Shown: positions 23,901 to 35,900 of the stretch, piece by piece
How the letters are laid out: the number at the start of each line of letters is the position of its first letter
Numbering within the stretch: the first letter of the stretch is position 1
NCBI GenBank assembly: GCA_021292165.1
Contig: CM037878.1
Location: forward strand, 8,610,857-8,674,856
Direction: 5' to 3'
Length of the DNA stretch: 64,000 nucleotides
From: Shinisaurus crocodilurus
Lineage: Eukaryota; Chordata; Lepidosauria; Squamata; Shinisauridae
Made by a program: the position numbers and the translations under genes
The notes under the pieces: generated by a model
The model's input: the letters and a program-made list of their open reading frames with translations, nothing else
Database searches by the model: none
Told to the model about the DNA's origin: nothing

Positions 23901-26900
23901 AGTGCCATCTGTGCTACTAGTCCTTCTCCATAATTCTGTGGGAGGGGCAGGCTGCTTCTCACTGGCTGGAAAGGGGAAAGGCACACTGCACTGTGTTCAA
24001 AGGCACTTTTATTGTTTTCTTGCAGGCTAGTAGAAATAACTTTTGGCTACGAAGCCCAGACATAATTTGTGGACAACCCCCCCCCCCCCGAGAGGGTGGA
24101 ATGCCCTGCAGCCTGGCAGAAGGAGCCAAACTTAAGTTTTGTTGGGGGTGGGGGCTGATATCACAGTGTGTGTAGTGTTGCCTCCTCCTGCCCGGAGCAA
24201 CCTTTCCAGTCAAGCCTGGCAAAGCATGAGCAGTCGGCTCTTCTGCCTTAGATCGCTGAGCGGGAGAATCAGGAGATAGTGGCAGCATGAGTATGCAGCA
24301 CTAGCCGCTGCAGCCGTTCTGGCTAGCACTGAGGGGTCTTGGCCTGGAGGCTGGGAAATGCAGGAAGCAACTGTGCTTGTGGCAATCTCTGTTTCTGGCC
24401 TTTAATGTTGGGCTTCCCCTGACTGAGAACTAGCTGCTGATTCCCTTGCACTCAGACTATATCATTAGCATACTTCACCATCATTTTTATAATACATTTC
24501 ACGTGCAAAGTGTCATGCAATCCCTAAACGAAACTTTGCTCCCTTTATAACATTCCATTTTACTTTAGGCAAGGCTACCAAATACCTTCCTAACCGATAA
24601 TGACCAGCTATCCAAGCTGATTTTAGTTCCATTGCCACGCACTGACTGCACTGCTCTGTTCTCCAGCCTGCAGGAGAACAGAACAGATTCCCTGGTCAGG
24701 ACATGTCAGTTACGTAAGAGGACTCTCCAGGGGACACTTGGTATTTGCCCCAGGTTAATAGACACGAGGCAAATGGTATGGCTGTCATGCATCTGAAAAG
24801 TCAATGCTGATGATAGTAGAACATTTATAATATGATTTGGAATTCTGTCTCTCTACCAGTCTGACACTTCAAAGCTATAGCTTGTTTGCAAAGTTGAATA
24901 TGGGTGTCATGGATGCTCTCCCAAAATGGCTGCCATCAGGGGAGGGAGAATTTGAGCATTAAGGCTGAGGTGCTGGTACCCACTGGAAATAGTTGGAGGA
25001 AGGCGGAAAGGCTGGTCTCGGTCAGCCTGCGGGTTCTTCTGCCAGAACAGGGGCACAAAGGGTGCTTTGGAGCGGCTGAGTTCCATTCAGAAGCTGAGCT
25101 GAAAGAGCAGAATCAATGAAGCAAGATAACCGGCATCAGAGAATCTGCAGGCTGGAGAACAGAGCAGTGCAGTCAGTGCGTGGCAATGGAACTAAAATCA
25201 GCTTGGATAGCTGGTCATTATCGGTTAGGAAGGTATTTGGTAGCCTTGCCTAAAGTAAAATGGAATGTTATAAAGGGAGCAAAGTTTCGTTTAGGGATTG
25301 CATGACACTTTGCACGTGAAATGTATTATAAAAATGATGGTGAAGTATGCTAATGATATAGTCTGAGTGCAAGACACAAAAATCTGAGGGCACCACATTG
25401 GTCGTGTATTATGCTTCACATAGTTATGTATTTATGAAGTGCCTAAGGATATACTTAGATGCTTAACCGAGATTAAAAGGAAGATAGTCCCTGCTGGACA
25501 GCTTACAATCACAGTCTTAATACAAACAAAATAAAACAAAGGAGTGAGTAGAAGTGAAAAGAAAAAAGGCCACTCTAAGTAAAGCAACATAAAACTTCAG
25601 TAATGTGGAAGCTGCCTTTAAAAAAAATTGAATTAGATGGTTGTCAGACTAGAGCAGTGCAAGGAGGAAATGCAAAAGAAGAGGTAAGATTTTAAGAAGC
25701 TTCTGGATAGAGGAAGTAGCAGAGATAGAGGGGAGAGAATCCCCAAAATATAAAGAAGCAAGAAAGAATAAGTGAAAAGAAGTACAGAAGAAGAAAAAGT
25801 GGAGGCATTTTTCTCCCTCTCTCACAATACTAGAGCTTGGGAATTTCCCGTGAATCTGATTGGTGGAAGATTCAGGAAAGACAGGAGGGACTTTTTCACA
25901 CAGCACATAGTTAAACTATGGAATTCACTTCCTCAAGATGTAGTGATGGCCCCCACTTTGGATGGCTTTAAAAAGGGATTGGACAAATTCCTGGAGGGGA
26001 AGGCTATCAATGGCTACTAGTCCTGATGGGAATATATAACCTCCAGTATCAGAGGCAGTATGCCTATGTATGCCAGTTGCTGGGGAACATGGGCGGGAAG
26101 GTGCTATTGCACTCATATGTCATATCCTGCTTCTGGACTTCCCATAGGCATCTGATTGGCCATCTTGGGAACAGAATGCTGGACTAGATAGGCCTTTGGT
26201 CTGATCCAGCACAATTCTTCTTATGTTCTTAATTGGTGGCTTGGGTAAAAGGGGGGAAAAATGGGTGGTTTAAGGAGAGAGGTCATGAGCATAACAGGAA
26301 ATTAGAAGGTACAGAGGGGCCAGTGCATGTATAGAGGGGAGTATAGGAAACACACAAAGGATTAGATTACCAGTGAAGAGATCGGTAAAGAGGAGTGTAA
26401 TGGCATCAAAGAGAAAAGAATCTGAAATGATGCAAGCAGATGAGTGTACCAGTGAAGAGATCAGTAAAGAGGAGTGTAGTGGCATCAAAGAGAAAAGAAA
26501 CTGAAATGATGCAAGCAGATGAATGGAGAACAGAAATTAAGGCCTTGATAATACTGACATTATAGAAAGCATGTCAGTGCAGGAGGCAGCGAGAGTTTGG
26601 GAAAAGATTTAGTAGTATCAGAGGGGATGGGTTCATTAATTTGTTCCTCAGATAGTCGGGGAAAGGGTGAGCAGCTTTGCAGGGTACTAATGAACCACCC
26701 TATGACTACTAGAAATTGTATTCAGTGTGCCACCCACCCACCCTAGGGGGACTTAGGCTTCTGAGACTTTACCAGACATTGCCCACTTGCGTTCAAACCT
26801 ATCCTTGCAGATATTTGGAAACAGCTCTTTAAAATATAAGTGGAGATTCTCAGAATGATGAACCCTAGATCCTTCAGCACATGCATGGTGCAGTTGCAGA

Positions 26901-29900
26901 GCACACACAAGTGCTTTTGCAATTTCACAGAGAATCCCTCTAGTAACAGCTGCACATGTTCAGCTCTGTTGTCCTCAGCACCATCACTAGCTAGAATGCC
27001 CTTAACACTGCGTACACATGCAGGGGTTTGAGGTGTGCCATGATAGAAATTCAAATTAGTAAGAACCTGACTTGTTTAATGTCACTAACTGGAAGTACAT
27101 CATGCCAACAGTACTGATATTGGTAACACACACACTTTCTGTAATAATCTCATGTTGAGATCTGCCCTGCTTAGACTGGAGTCCTTTCAGTGGTGCCATA
27201 TAAAGAATAATTATACATTGTTTCCCAAGAAAATGATTTTTAAAGCAAGTGACAACCAGACACGGAATGACCTGCAATTAGCAATGCCTGGGCGGAGCCA
27301 TCCATTTGCCAAACTTCCTACTTGCCCATTATTGCTGTCTTGCTGCAGATCTCCCTGGGGCATCAAGTGCCAGTTGGACAGTTGATTCTTTGTTAAATGC
27401 CCATCTGCAGCGGGTCGGACGAGTCTCATTGTTAGATGCTCACTGTCTGCGGCAGTTTCCATGTACAATGTCTGCGATGGCCACAGTATTGAGCTGTCTA
27501 GTCACTGTGTACATTTAGAGCAAAGAGACTGCTGCATGCACACACTCTCTGCTCTGTATCCTCTCACTCTGCTCCTAATAGTACATATGTAATGCCTGTG
27601 TCTAGTGATGGCATTGAAGTAGTCAATTTAATGGATAAAAGCTGCATTCAGCCTGCTTGGGGGCTCATTTGAAACATGCCTGAAGTATTTTATGGCTCCC
27701 TAAAGTATAACACAGAAGTGGTGAATAGCATCAGTTTCTTCAAATGTGATTGTAAGCATGTTCTGGTTTTTGTAAACCACCTTGTTTGGATTGAAAGGCA
27801 ATGCAGAAATGTAAATGAATTAATAGATCTTCTTACGTGCCCTAAAGAGCACTTAATGCTTGGTTGTTGCTGTGAATCCCATATAAATAGCTTCAGATTA
27901 CATGAAAATGATAGTATCCCAGCATTCTAGCCATCTCCAACACAAACTTGGAAAATGAAACTCAACATCGCTCAGAGTGGCCGGAGGTCTGGCCAGATGG
28001 GCAATTCATAAATATAATAAATAATAAAATAAATAAATAACAGTATTATTGTTTGTCTGTAGGTAAAAATGGTAAGTATATGAAATGCAAACATTTTGCT
28101 TCTGAGGGTGGGACAAGTACCCTTTAAAAAAAAAAATTCCGTATCTTGAATGCCCCTTCAGTCCAAGGAGACAAAGCACAGTATGAAGTTTTTTCTCACT
28201 AAATATTCAGCCAAAAAACCACCTGAGCAAATTTTCCAAAAAATAATATATTCCCTTGCTCCCCTTCCCCCAACAAACTGAGGAAACTGAAATTAACTTA
28301 TACTAGATAAAATATTTAGGAAAATTGTCAGTCCCCAAAATTGGGAGTCTGTCTTTCTTTCTCTCCCTCCTCCTCCCTCGTATGCATGCACGCGTGCGCA
28401 CGCGCATACACACACACACGTATATATGTATGTACGGTGAAGCTGATTGCTGGTGTATAATTTCCTTTGAGATTCTTCTGAGAGAAGGGAAGAACATTGG
28501 AGTAGATGTAGTTGTTTTTCCTGGGTGGAGCCCTTTATTTTTGAATTTCACTTATATCCCACTTTTTTCTTCTCTTCCAAGAATCCCAAAGATGGCTTTT
28601 AAAGGGCTGCTACTGTTTGTGTTTAGTCCCCAAAGCGTGCCGAGTGCTGTGGAGATCATAAGCATGAAAAGGTGGCCCCTTCCTGAAGAGCATGTCTGTT
28701 GTTTTACGATAGCCAAAGATGAAAGCAAGATGGTGCGGTAGGAAAAAGAGGTAGCCAAGATGTGACAGTGGCTGGGAGACCTTGGCTTGCTGAGGAGTTG
28801 CACTGACTGAGATGGCAGGTTGTACTGTTCCATAGCACTTGCCTGCTTTGGTAGTGTTTGGAAGCTTTGCAGGCCAAGGCAACTGACTGGAGGTGCAAAC
28901 AGTTGACTAGCAGAAAGGAAGAATGGGGCCTCTTTAGGAGGATCACATTATGCATGGAAAGTGCATTATGACTGACAAGTTGAATATGTCCCCTGGTGCT
29001 ATTTGGTGTCAAATCTTCCCAAAGAAGTTCTCATTTACTTTTACTGTAAAATAACTAAAACTTTATCTGCTTGACAGCCATGAGGAACTGTATTCCAGCC
29101 GACCATATGGAGCACTGGATTCTGGCTTCAATAGTGTGGACAGCGGAGACAAAAGGTGGTCAGGAAATGAAGTAAGTGTGCTTGGTTTGCTTTTGTTTGC
29201 GGGATAATTGTAGCATATATGAAAAGGAAAAAAACAAGACAGAACAGCAGTAGAAGGCTAAATTGCTAAAATCCAGAAGGCTGTAATCTTGAAACAGCTT
29301 ATTTTGCAGTGGCCTAAGGATAGAAGTCAACGTGTCATTTCCACATCTCAGATTAAAAATAATCTGATAACCTCAAGTCAGGGACAAACTTGCAAGCAAT
29401 GTCACTTGTGCCACTTCTTATTTCAAAACACTTTAAATTTTAAAAAAAACCCCAGAGAAACGAACACATTTTCCTTGAAATGAAACTGTTATAGACATTA
29501 AAGGAATTTGTGAAAAAGAAAAAGGTGAGTGGTCATATTGAGCTTTTATAGATTATTCAGTTGATTCCCTTTCAATAGATATGAAATATACAGAGGCTGA
29601 GTTGAACATCTTATAGTTATTCCCGTAACTGGAAGTTTTTGAAATTACCAAACCAATGCTCTTTATGTGACTGGTCACGTTTGTTGTTCGGCTTAATAAA
29701 TTATGGTTTATGAAGCCATGGCCATGTATTCCTTCCATCTCACACTGGCTTCAACATGGAGATCCTGGTTTCCCTTAAGTCAGAGTTCCCTGTTATGTCT
29801 GAACTGGGGAATTCTGGCTTAATGTCAGTTAACAAACTTGGATAATACACCTGGAATATTTATATGGGCTGTAGCTCATAGTGCTTCCACTTTAAAACTC

Positions 29901-32900
29901 CATACTTGGAGGATTCTTTTAATCATTTGTCAGTTTCTCAAAACATGGAACATTTGGCTGGTGATGTTTCAAAAAGATAATAATATATTACTGCTCACAC
30001 AAGAGTGTAGTAAACAGGTACATTTAATCTAGGGACATGTCCATGTTAATTTCTTTGCAGCATAAGATCACATTACCATTTGAAATTGCTTCTGTGTAAT
30101 CTTCTGGGCAACCAGATACTACTGAGTGGTTTTGGGAACATAAGCTATGCTCCAGAGTCTTATTTCCTAGCCCAATACCCATAAATTGCTTTCACAATTT
30201 TAGGATGTGATTTTGTGTTCCTGAGCTGGCACCAAAGTTCACTGGAGTTTGGAAGGGGTCAGTTCAATTGTTTGAGAGCATGGAATTCTGTTGTTAGAAG
30301 CTGGTGCCAGCTTTGGAACACTGGATGAGGATCCAGGGCAGTCCAGCTTGCAAATACATAGAAAGGAATGATGTGCTTTATTTATATGAGAATTTTCCAT
30401 TGGAATGCCTTCAACCGGCTTCAGAACTGTCCCTGCTTAATTTGTGAGGGCGTGTGTGCCCAGAGACACACACTAAGTCAAGCTGTTCCCTAGCAATGAA
30501 CATTAGCAATGGGGGAAAGCCAACATAAATTCAAGCTGTCTAATCAATATTGCATATACTCTGTTTTTGTCTGTGCATGATTTAAACTTCTGTAGTGACT
30601 TGAAGAAGGAGCCTTTTCTGAAAAGGTAATGGTGTGCAGAAGATCCAATTTTTAAAATCTCAGTAAAAGAGCATGTGAGGCAGTTAATATGTTTCTTGAT
30701 AGTCTGTTTGTTGTTTTTTAATGAAGCCTACAGATGAATTTTCTGATCTTCCTCTGCGGGTGGCAGAAATCACAAAAGAGCAGAGACTAAGAAGAGAGAG
30801 TCAGTACCAGGATCACAGAGGGAGCACAGTTGTCACCAATGGTGGAGGTAAATAGCACTCATTTGACAGCTTTGTTCTCAGCGACCTTGTTCGCATGACA
30901 TGACAACCCATCGTGGGTAACTAGACACAGTGGGTTGTTGTGTTGTACAAACCCGGACTGCTTCCCATAGTGTGGCTTGTTTTTTTTCCCCAACAAGCCA
31001 CCCTGAGAACCTATGGGCTGTTCTAGAGGATGTTTTACCCATGATGGGTTGTCATATAATCCGAACCTGGGCAACTGTATACTTCCCTGTCCAAACTACC
31101 CTGTTTTGCCCTGCCTAAATCCATGTTATCAAAAAAATCCCTACTTCTAACAGCTGTCAGAAGCAAGGGTCAGTGAAGGGAGGTGCCCTTTCCACCTTCC
31201 TGAGCACCTCGAGTCTCAGGAATGGGTGGAAAGCTTGGGGGCACTGGGACTTATGGGATGGGACACTCAAAACCCTGAAGAAGTCACCTACACCCTTTCA
31301 TAAGCGAAGATCACTCGCAGTTTTGCTTTCCCTTGACAGCTCATCTTTTGACAGCTGTCAGAGGAAAGCAAAGGGGGGGGGAACCTATTTGGACACACAC
31401 ACCCTAGACATTGCCTAGGTGAGGCTTCCCATTTTCGGACCCCCCAAAATGCACAAGTGCATGCTTGCGCAATTCTAACTAAAAAAATAATTTACAAAAA
31501 TTTGCGCACAGCTGGAGCCCCCCCAAATTAAAAATAATAGGTGGCCAACCAGTGACAAGCCCTCCAATGTGCCTCTTGGGCACTTTGGAGGGGCTGTTGC
31601 TGGCTGTCAATTCAGAGATTATTTTCGCAATCTCCGGGGGGAAATGGGTAAAGGTGAAAAAGCTGCAGTGAGCCAAAAAGGACTCGCAGTTACAGTGGGG
31701 AGATGAGACAAGGTGGCTTCTGTCAGCAAGTCCCCTGGGATACCAGCTGGAGGACTGGGGGAAGAAGGGGAGAACCACACAGCAACCAACCCAACGTGGT
31801 TTATTGCCAGGGTGGCTTAGTGTGACGTGTGACACCCCCCCCCCCCATGTGTGCTTAGTTGCTCCCTTGGTGCATGATTGTGGGAAAGACTAGTGCACTC
31901 TCTCCAAGAGGTATATATACATTTAATCAGACCCATGTGCATCTGTATTTATCAGACAATGGGCAGAGTCCCATCTAATTTTTTTCTGTCAGAGTTTACT
32001 ACATGAATGAAACATATTTATTTAGTATACTTTTACTCCAAGTATACTTTTACCCCACCTTTTGACTTTAAAAGCTCTTAAGGCTTTTAACTACATAAAA
32101 CTTGCATCTGTGCTGCTTTCTTCAACTATCAACATATCTTGGACAAAGTCTGTTATCTGGGTTGTGTACATTAATATCTGATAAGTCTGTTTCAAACTGT
32201 TGCCAGCTGTTGAGCACCACTCATTTACCTGCTGGGTGATGAAGGGATATATAAAACTTGCTGGTGTATGAGCAGTTGGAGTATTTCAGCAGGTTTATCA
32301 TTTGGGTTTCTCTGTCTTTTCCTTCTCAATATGGCTGCAAATCTCTGGTAATTGCAGGAGACAGTTCCGGGAGGGGGAGGAGCCAAATGACATTTGGATC
32401 CAGCCAGGCCAATGGAAGGGCTCTGCTGTCCTCTCCCTCAGATGCAGCTAGGTGGAAGTGCCTGGTGATGGAAACAGTTCTGGGAAAGAAGGAGCAAATA
32501 GCAACTGGTCCCGGCCAGTCTGATGAAGTGGACCTCAGTCTCCTCTTCCTTTCTCAGAACATATTAGTGTATTTTCAGTATTACCATAAGAAGCTAGAAA
32601 CCTTTGAGAACTTTTGGACTAGGAAACAGAGTAGAATGCTGGTTTTTAACTGAGGAAAATTGAGTCTATTTGAGCTTGACTTGTATAGCATAACACCTTT
32701 TTCAAACTCCCTGCTGTCCTCCATTTTGACCTGGTTCAGTGGCACAGCAGCAATTCCTGGGTTGTTTAACCCAGGAATTGTGGGGATGAGTACTGCACAC
32801 GAGTAATTTCTGATTTCAGTTAACAATCCAGGAACATGACATCCAAACCTGGAAACTCTGCGTTGATTACAGGATAAACAACTCAAGAGTTAACCCAACA

Positions 32901-35900
32901 ACAAACCATGGGCAATTAGTAGTTAGGTTAACTATGGGTTGTTTAACCCATGATTAACCTATCGTGTCCAGGTTTGGACATCACGGAGCAACCTCTGATC
33001 AGCCCGATTGGAGGTTGCATATGCAAAATGGCGGCGGAACACACCCAGCACACGCCGCAGCAAATAATGGGTTAATTAACACACGTGGCTCCAGTGGCTC
33101 CCAACTGCTCCATCCACAACTCTGAAAGCATGGGGAATTCCTAAGGCATTCTGAATACTGGATCAAATGCAGTTTTTTTCATAATGTTTGTTGTGACACC
33201 AAAGCCTTACTACACTTACCAGAGCAGTGATGAATAAAAAAGTGCCCCAGTATATATAGTGAGTAGTGAGATCAAGGGAAACTGTCTCTTCTGTGCTTTA
33301 TGCTCTTGTTCTAGTTTTAATATACTTCTGAATGTGTGCCTTCTCTCATGTTCCTTCCTTTACAATATTTGTTCCCTTTGTCTAAATATTTCTCTTCTTC
33401 CATTTCACATTTCGTATTTGAAATTAGCAAACAGAAATAGAGTTGTAAAGAACTTAACTGCAGGAATCGTTTTTGGTATTTGTGCAAGAATCCTACACAC
33501 CAAAGGCCATACTCACAAGTTATTTACAGATCCAGTTGGTCCATCTAGTATCTCACCAATTCATGAAGCTGATACAGAGGTTTCTGAGTTCACAGGTAGA
33601 ATAGAAGCCAGAAACGTGTCATGCAAAGTAACCTTTTGGACACATAGAAAACAGTCAGATCAACCTGCCTTTGCAAAATATAACATTAAAAGTGGCCCTG
33701 AGAGTTTAATATTGTTACTCACAACTGATCGATAATTCAAGGCAGGTATGCCGCAAGGTGTTTTTCACTATAAAGGGGCGCTACCGAAGTGAATTGCTGT
33801 AATCCATTCACTTCTGGTTACTTTAGTGCAGTGTTCTCCAACCTTGGGTCCCCATATGTTTTTGGCCTACAACTCCCAGCATGTCCCAGCCAGGTAGGCC
33901 AAAAACATCTGGGGACCCAAGGTTGGAGAACACTGCGTTTAGTGGCTAATAAAAACCCCAATATGTTAGGATCGTACTTTGTAATGTATTCAAAAGTATG
34001 AAATGACATTTTAAAAAATGATCTAGTCATCGGAAATCTCCTCCCAGTCAGAACTTTTTATAAAGGCTGATATTTTGCTCGTTGTTGTATAAGCCAGTCT
34101 TCAGCAAGACGTTTCTCAACCAGATCTTCAACAAATATCAAATTCGGTGGAGCTCCTGTGAGAAAAAAAATCACTTGCTGAGACTGCGGCTGTAGTGTGA
34201 CTTCTGTTGCTGCTCCCCCCTCCCCTGCTTATCTAATTATGATCCTTTTCTTTGTATATGTCAAGTGGAACATGATCTGGATCAGATCGACTTCATTGAC
34301 AGCTGTGTCACTGAAGAGGAGGAGGAAGAGGTGAGGCAACCCAAGTGCATGGAGTCAGACAGCCTCAGCTCACAGTTCATGGCATATATTGAACAACGGC
34401 GAATATCTCATGAGGTGGTGCTTCCTTTTAAATTGGTTGCATGTGTGTGTGTGTGTGTGTGTGTGCCCCTGTGAAATTCCTTTTCTTTGTGTTGATGTTT
34501 CTTGTCTGTAGTGGTGTTTATTAGTTGACTTCGAGCTCTGCTGATTCAGCCACTTTTTTGAGTAGCCCCAGTGCTACACCTGGATCAGAAGACATTGCTC
34601 CCTGTGGCCTCGCCTCCTGCTTGTAGTCTTTTTAGGCACAATTCATGGTGGTGGTTTTGACTGTAATAGATCCATAAGTGATATTGGCTCTGAGAGACGT
34701 CCCTCTCCCATATTTTCCTAGTGCAATGCCCATTGTTGTCCAGTCATCAAATAATCTGGGTGCAGAATCTGTAAAGTGAAAATATGTAGAGGCAATATAG
34801 CTACCCTCCATGTGATAATGCTTCCTTTCCCTTGGATAATCTCAAAACTACCTAATTTCAATTGTTCATACTTTCAATTGTTCATACTATCATAATTTGA
34901 CCAATACTGAACAATATTGTTAGGTAGTTTCTTTTTGTGGCTTAGCTGAATACCGTATTTTTCGCTCCATAAGACGCACCGGACCATAAGACGCACTTAC
35001 TGTATGGTACAAAAAAAAATTTTTTTAAAAAAAATCAGCTGAGAGGCGGGGGCTTCCCCCGCCCCACCCAGGAGTCCTCCACTCTTCCGGACCAGCAGAG
35101 GAAAGTAAAAAAAAAAAAAAAAAAAAAAAAATTTTTTTTTTTTTTTTTTTTTTACTATATTCACTCCATAGGACGCACAGACATTTCCCCCTCCTTTTTT
35201 GGGGGGAAAAAGTGCGTCTTATGGTCCGAAAAATACGGTAGTTAGCATCACAATCCTTTTAATTGCTGTTTTAATTGGCCTTCAATTTTGCAGAGTATGG
35301 CTTGGCTGCAATTGTATCTGTAATCTTAGAGCCACCTACAGTGGCTGCAGATGTAATATCCCCAGTCACCTAATTGTGGTGAATGGATCATATGCCCCCA
35401 CCAGTGTTCCTTGTGAAGTCCCCCTTGCCCTTATATCACCAGTAAGTATTATGGCTGCACCAGTGTTAACCATGTTTCAAACCTTGATTAAAGCAAACCA
35501 TACTTAACATTGGTGCTGATATAACACTTTATCTTGGTTAAAGCTAGCGGAGAGAATTCATGCATGACAAAGTAAGTGCTGGGGGGATACAGCATGTTAT
35601 TTAATGTATTTCTTAATATCTTGCATTTTCTTGTGAAATGGGGAATGCTGGGAGTTGTAGGACTCCCCCCCCCCCCCATCTAAACATGCATAGGAGTATA
35701 GGACTTTTTTCTGTCTAAACATGCATAGACTTGCACCCTAAGCCCCTTAAGAGGCCCTTGCTATGCATTCTTCAACAGAATTTAACTTGGAAACTAGATA
35801 ACCTACCTCACAGGGTTGTTGTGAGGATAAAATGGAGAGGAGGGGGAGGATTATGTAAGCTGCCTTGGGTTCCTTGCAGGAAGAAAGGCGGGGTATAAAT

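Larger units (their letters stand above)
22647..29077 (+). other. LRCH3: LRCH3 intron with perfect inverted repeat
   Basis: Main contents are a perfect inverted repeat (24445-25373), a CR1 3' end (25765-26231), a 79-bp tandem duplication (26371-26521), a LINE tail (27955-28042) and a purine-pyrimidine alternating tract (28385-28436). I could not assign 22650-24440, 26530-27950 or 28440-29077. Several open readings of 100-138 codons in these stretches show no recognisable domain. Confidence 0.75.
30848..34265 (+). other. LRCH3: LRCH3 intron
   Basis: Holds a 0.95-kb palindromic element (30893-31843), a two-copy diverged duplication (32358-32557), a palindromic element with 'gtttaaccca' words (32733-33092), an unassigned 158-codon open reading (33259-33735) and a short hAT-like MITE (33829-33935). 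I could not assign 31850-32350 or 33940-34265. Confidence 0.75.

Noticed and set aside
28325..28741. 138-codon plus-strand open reading
   Set aside because: It runs through a CA/CG microsatellite and a LINE-like stretch; no domain or splice support.
32258..32653. 131-codon open reading
   Set aside because: It covers a diverged duplication; composition is not convincing and no homologue is recognised.
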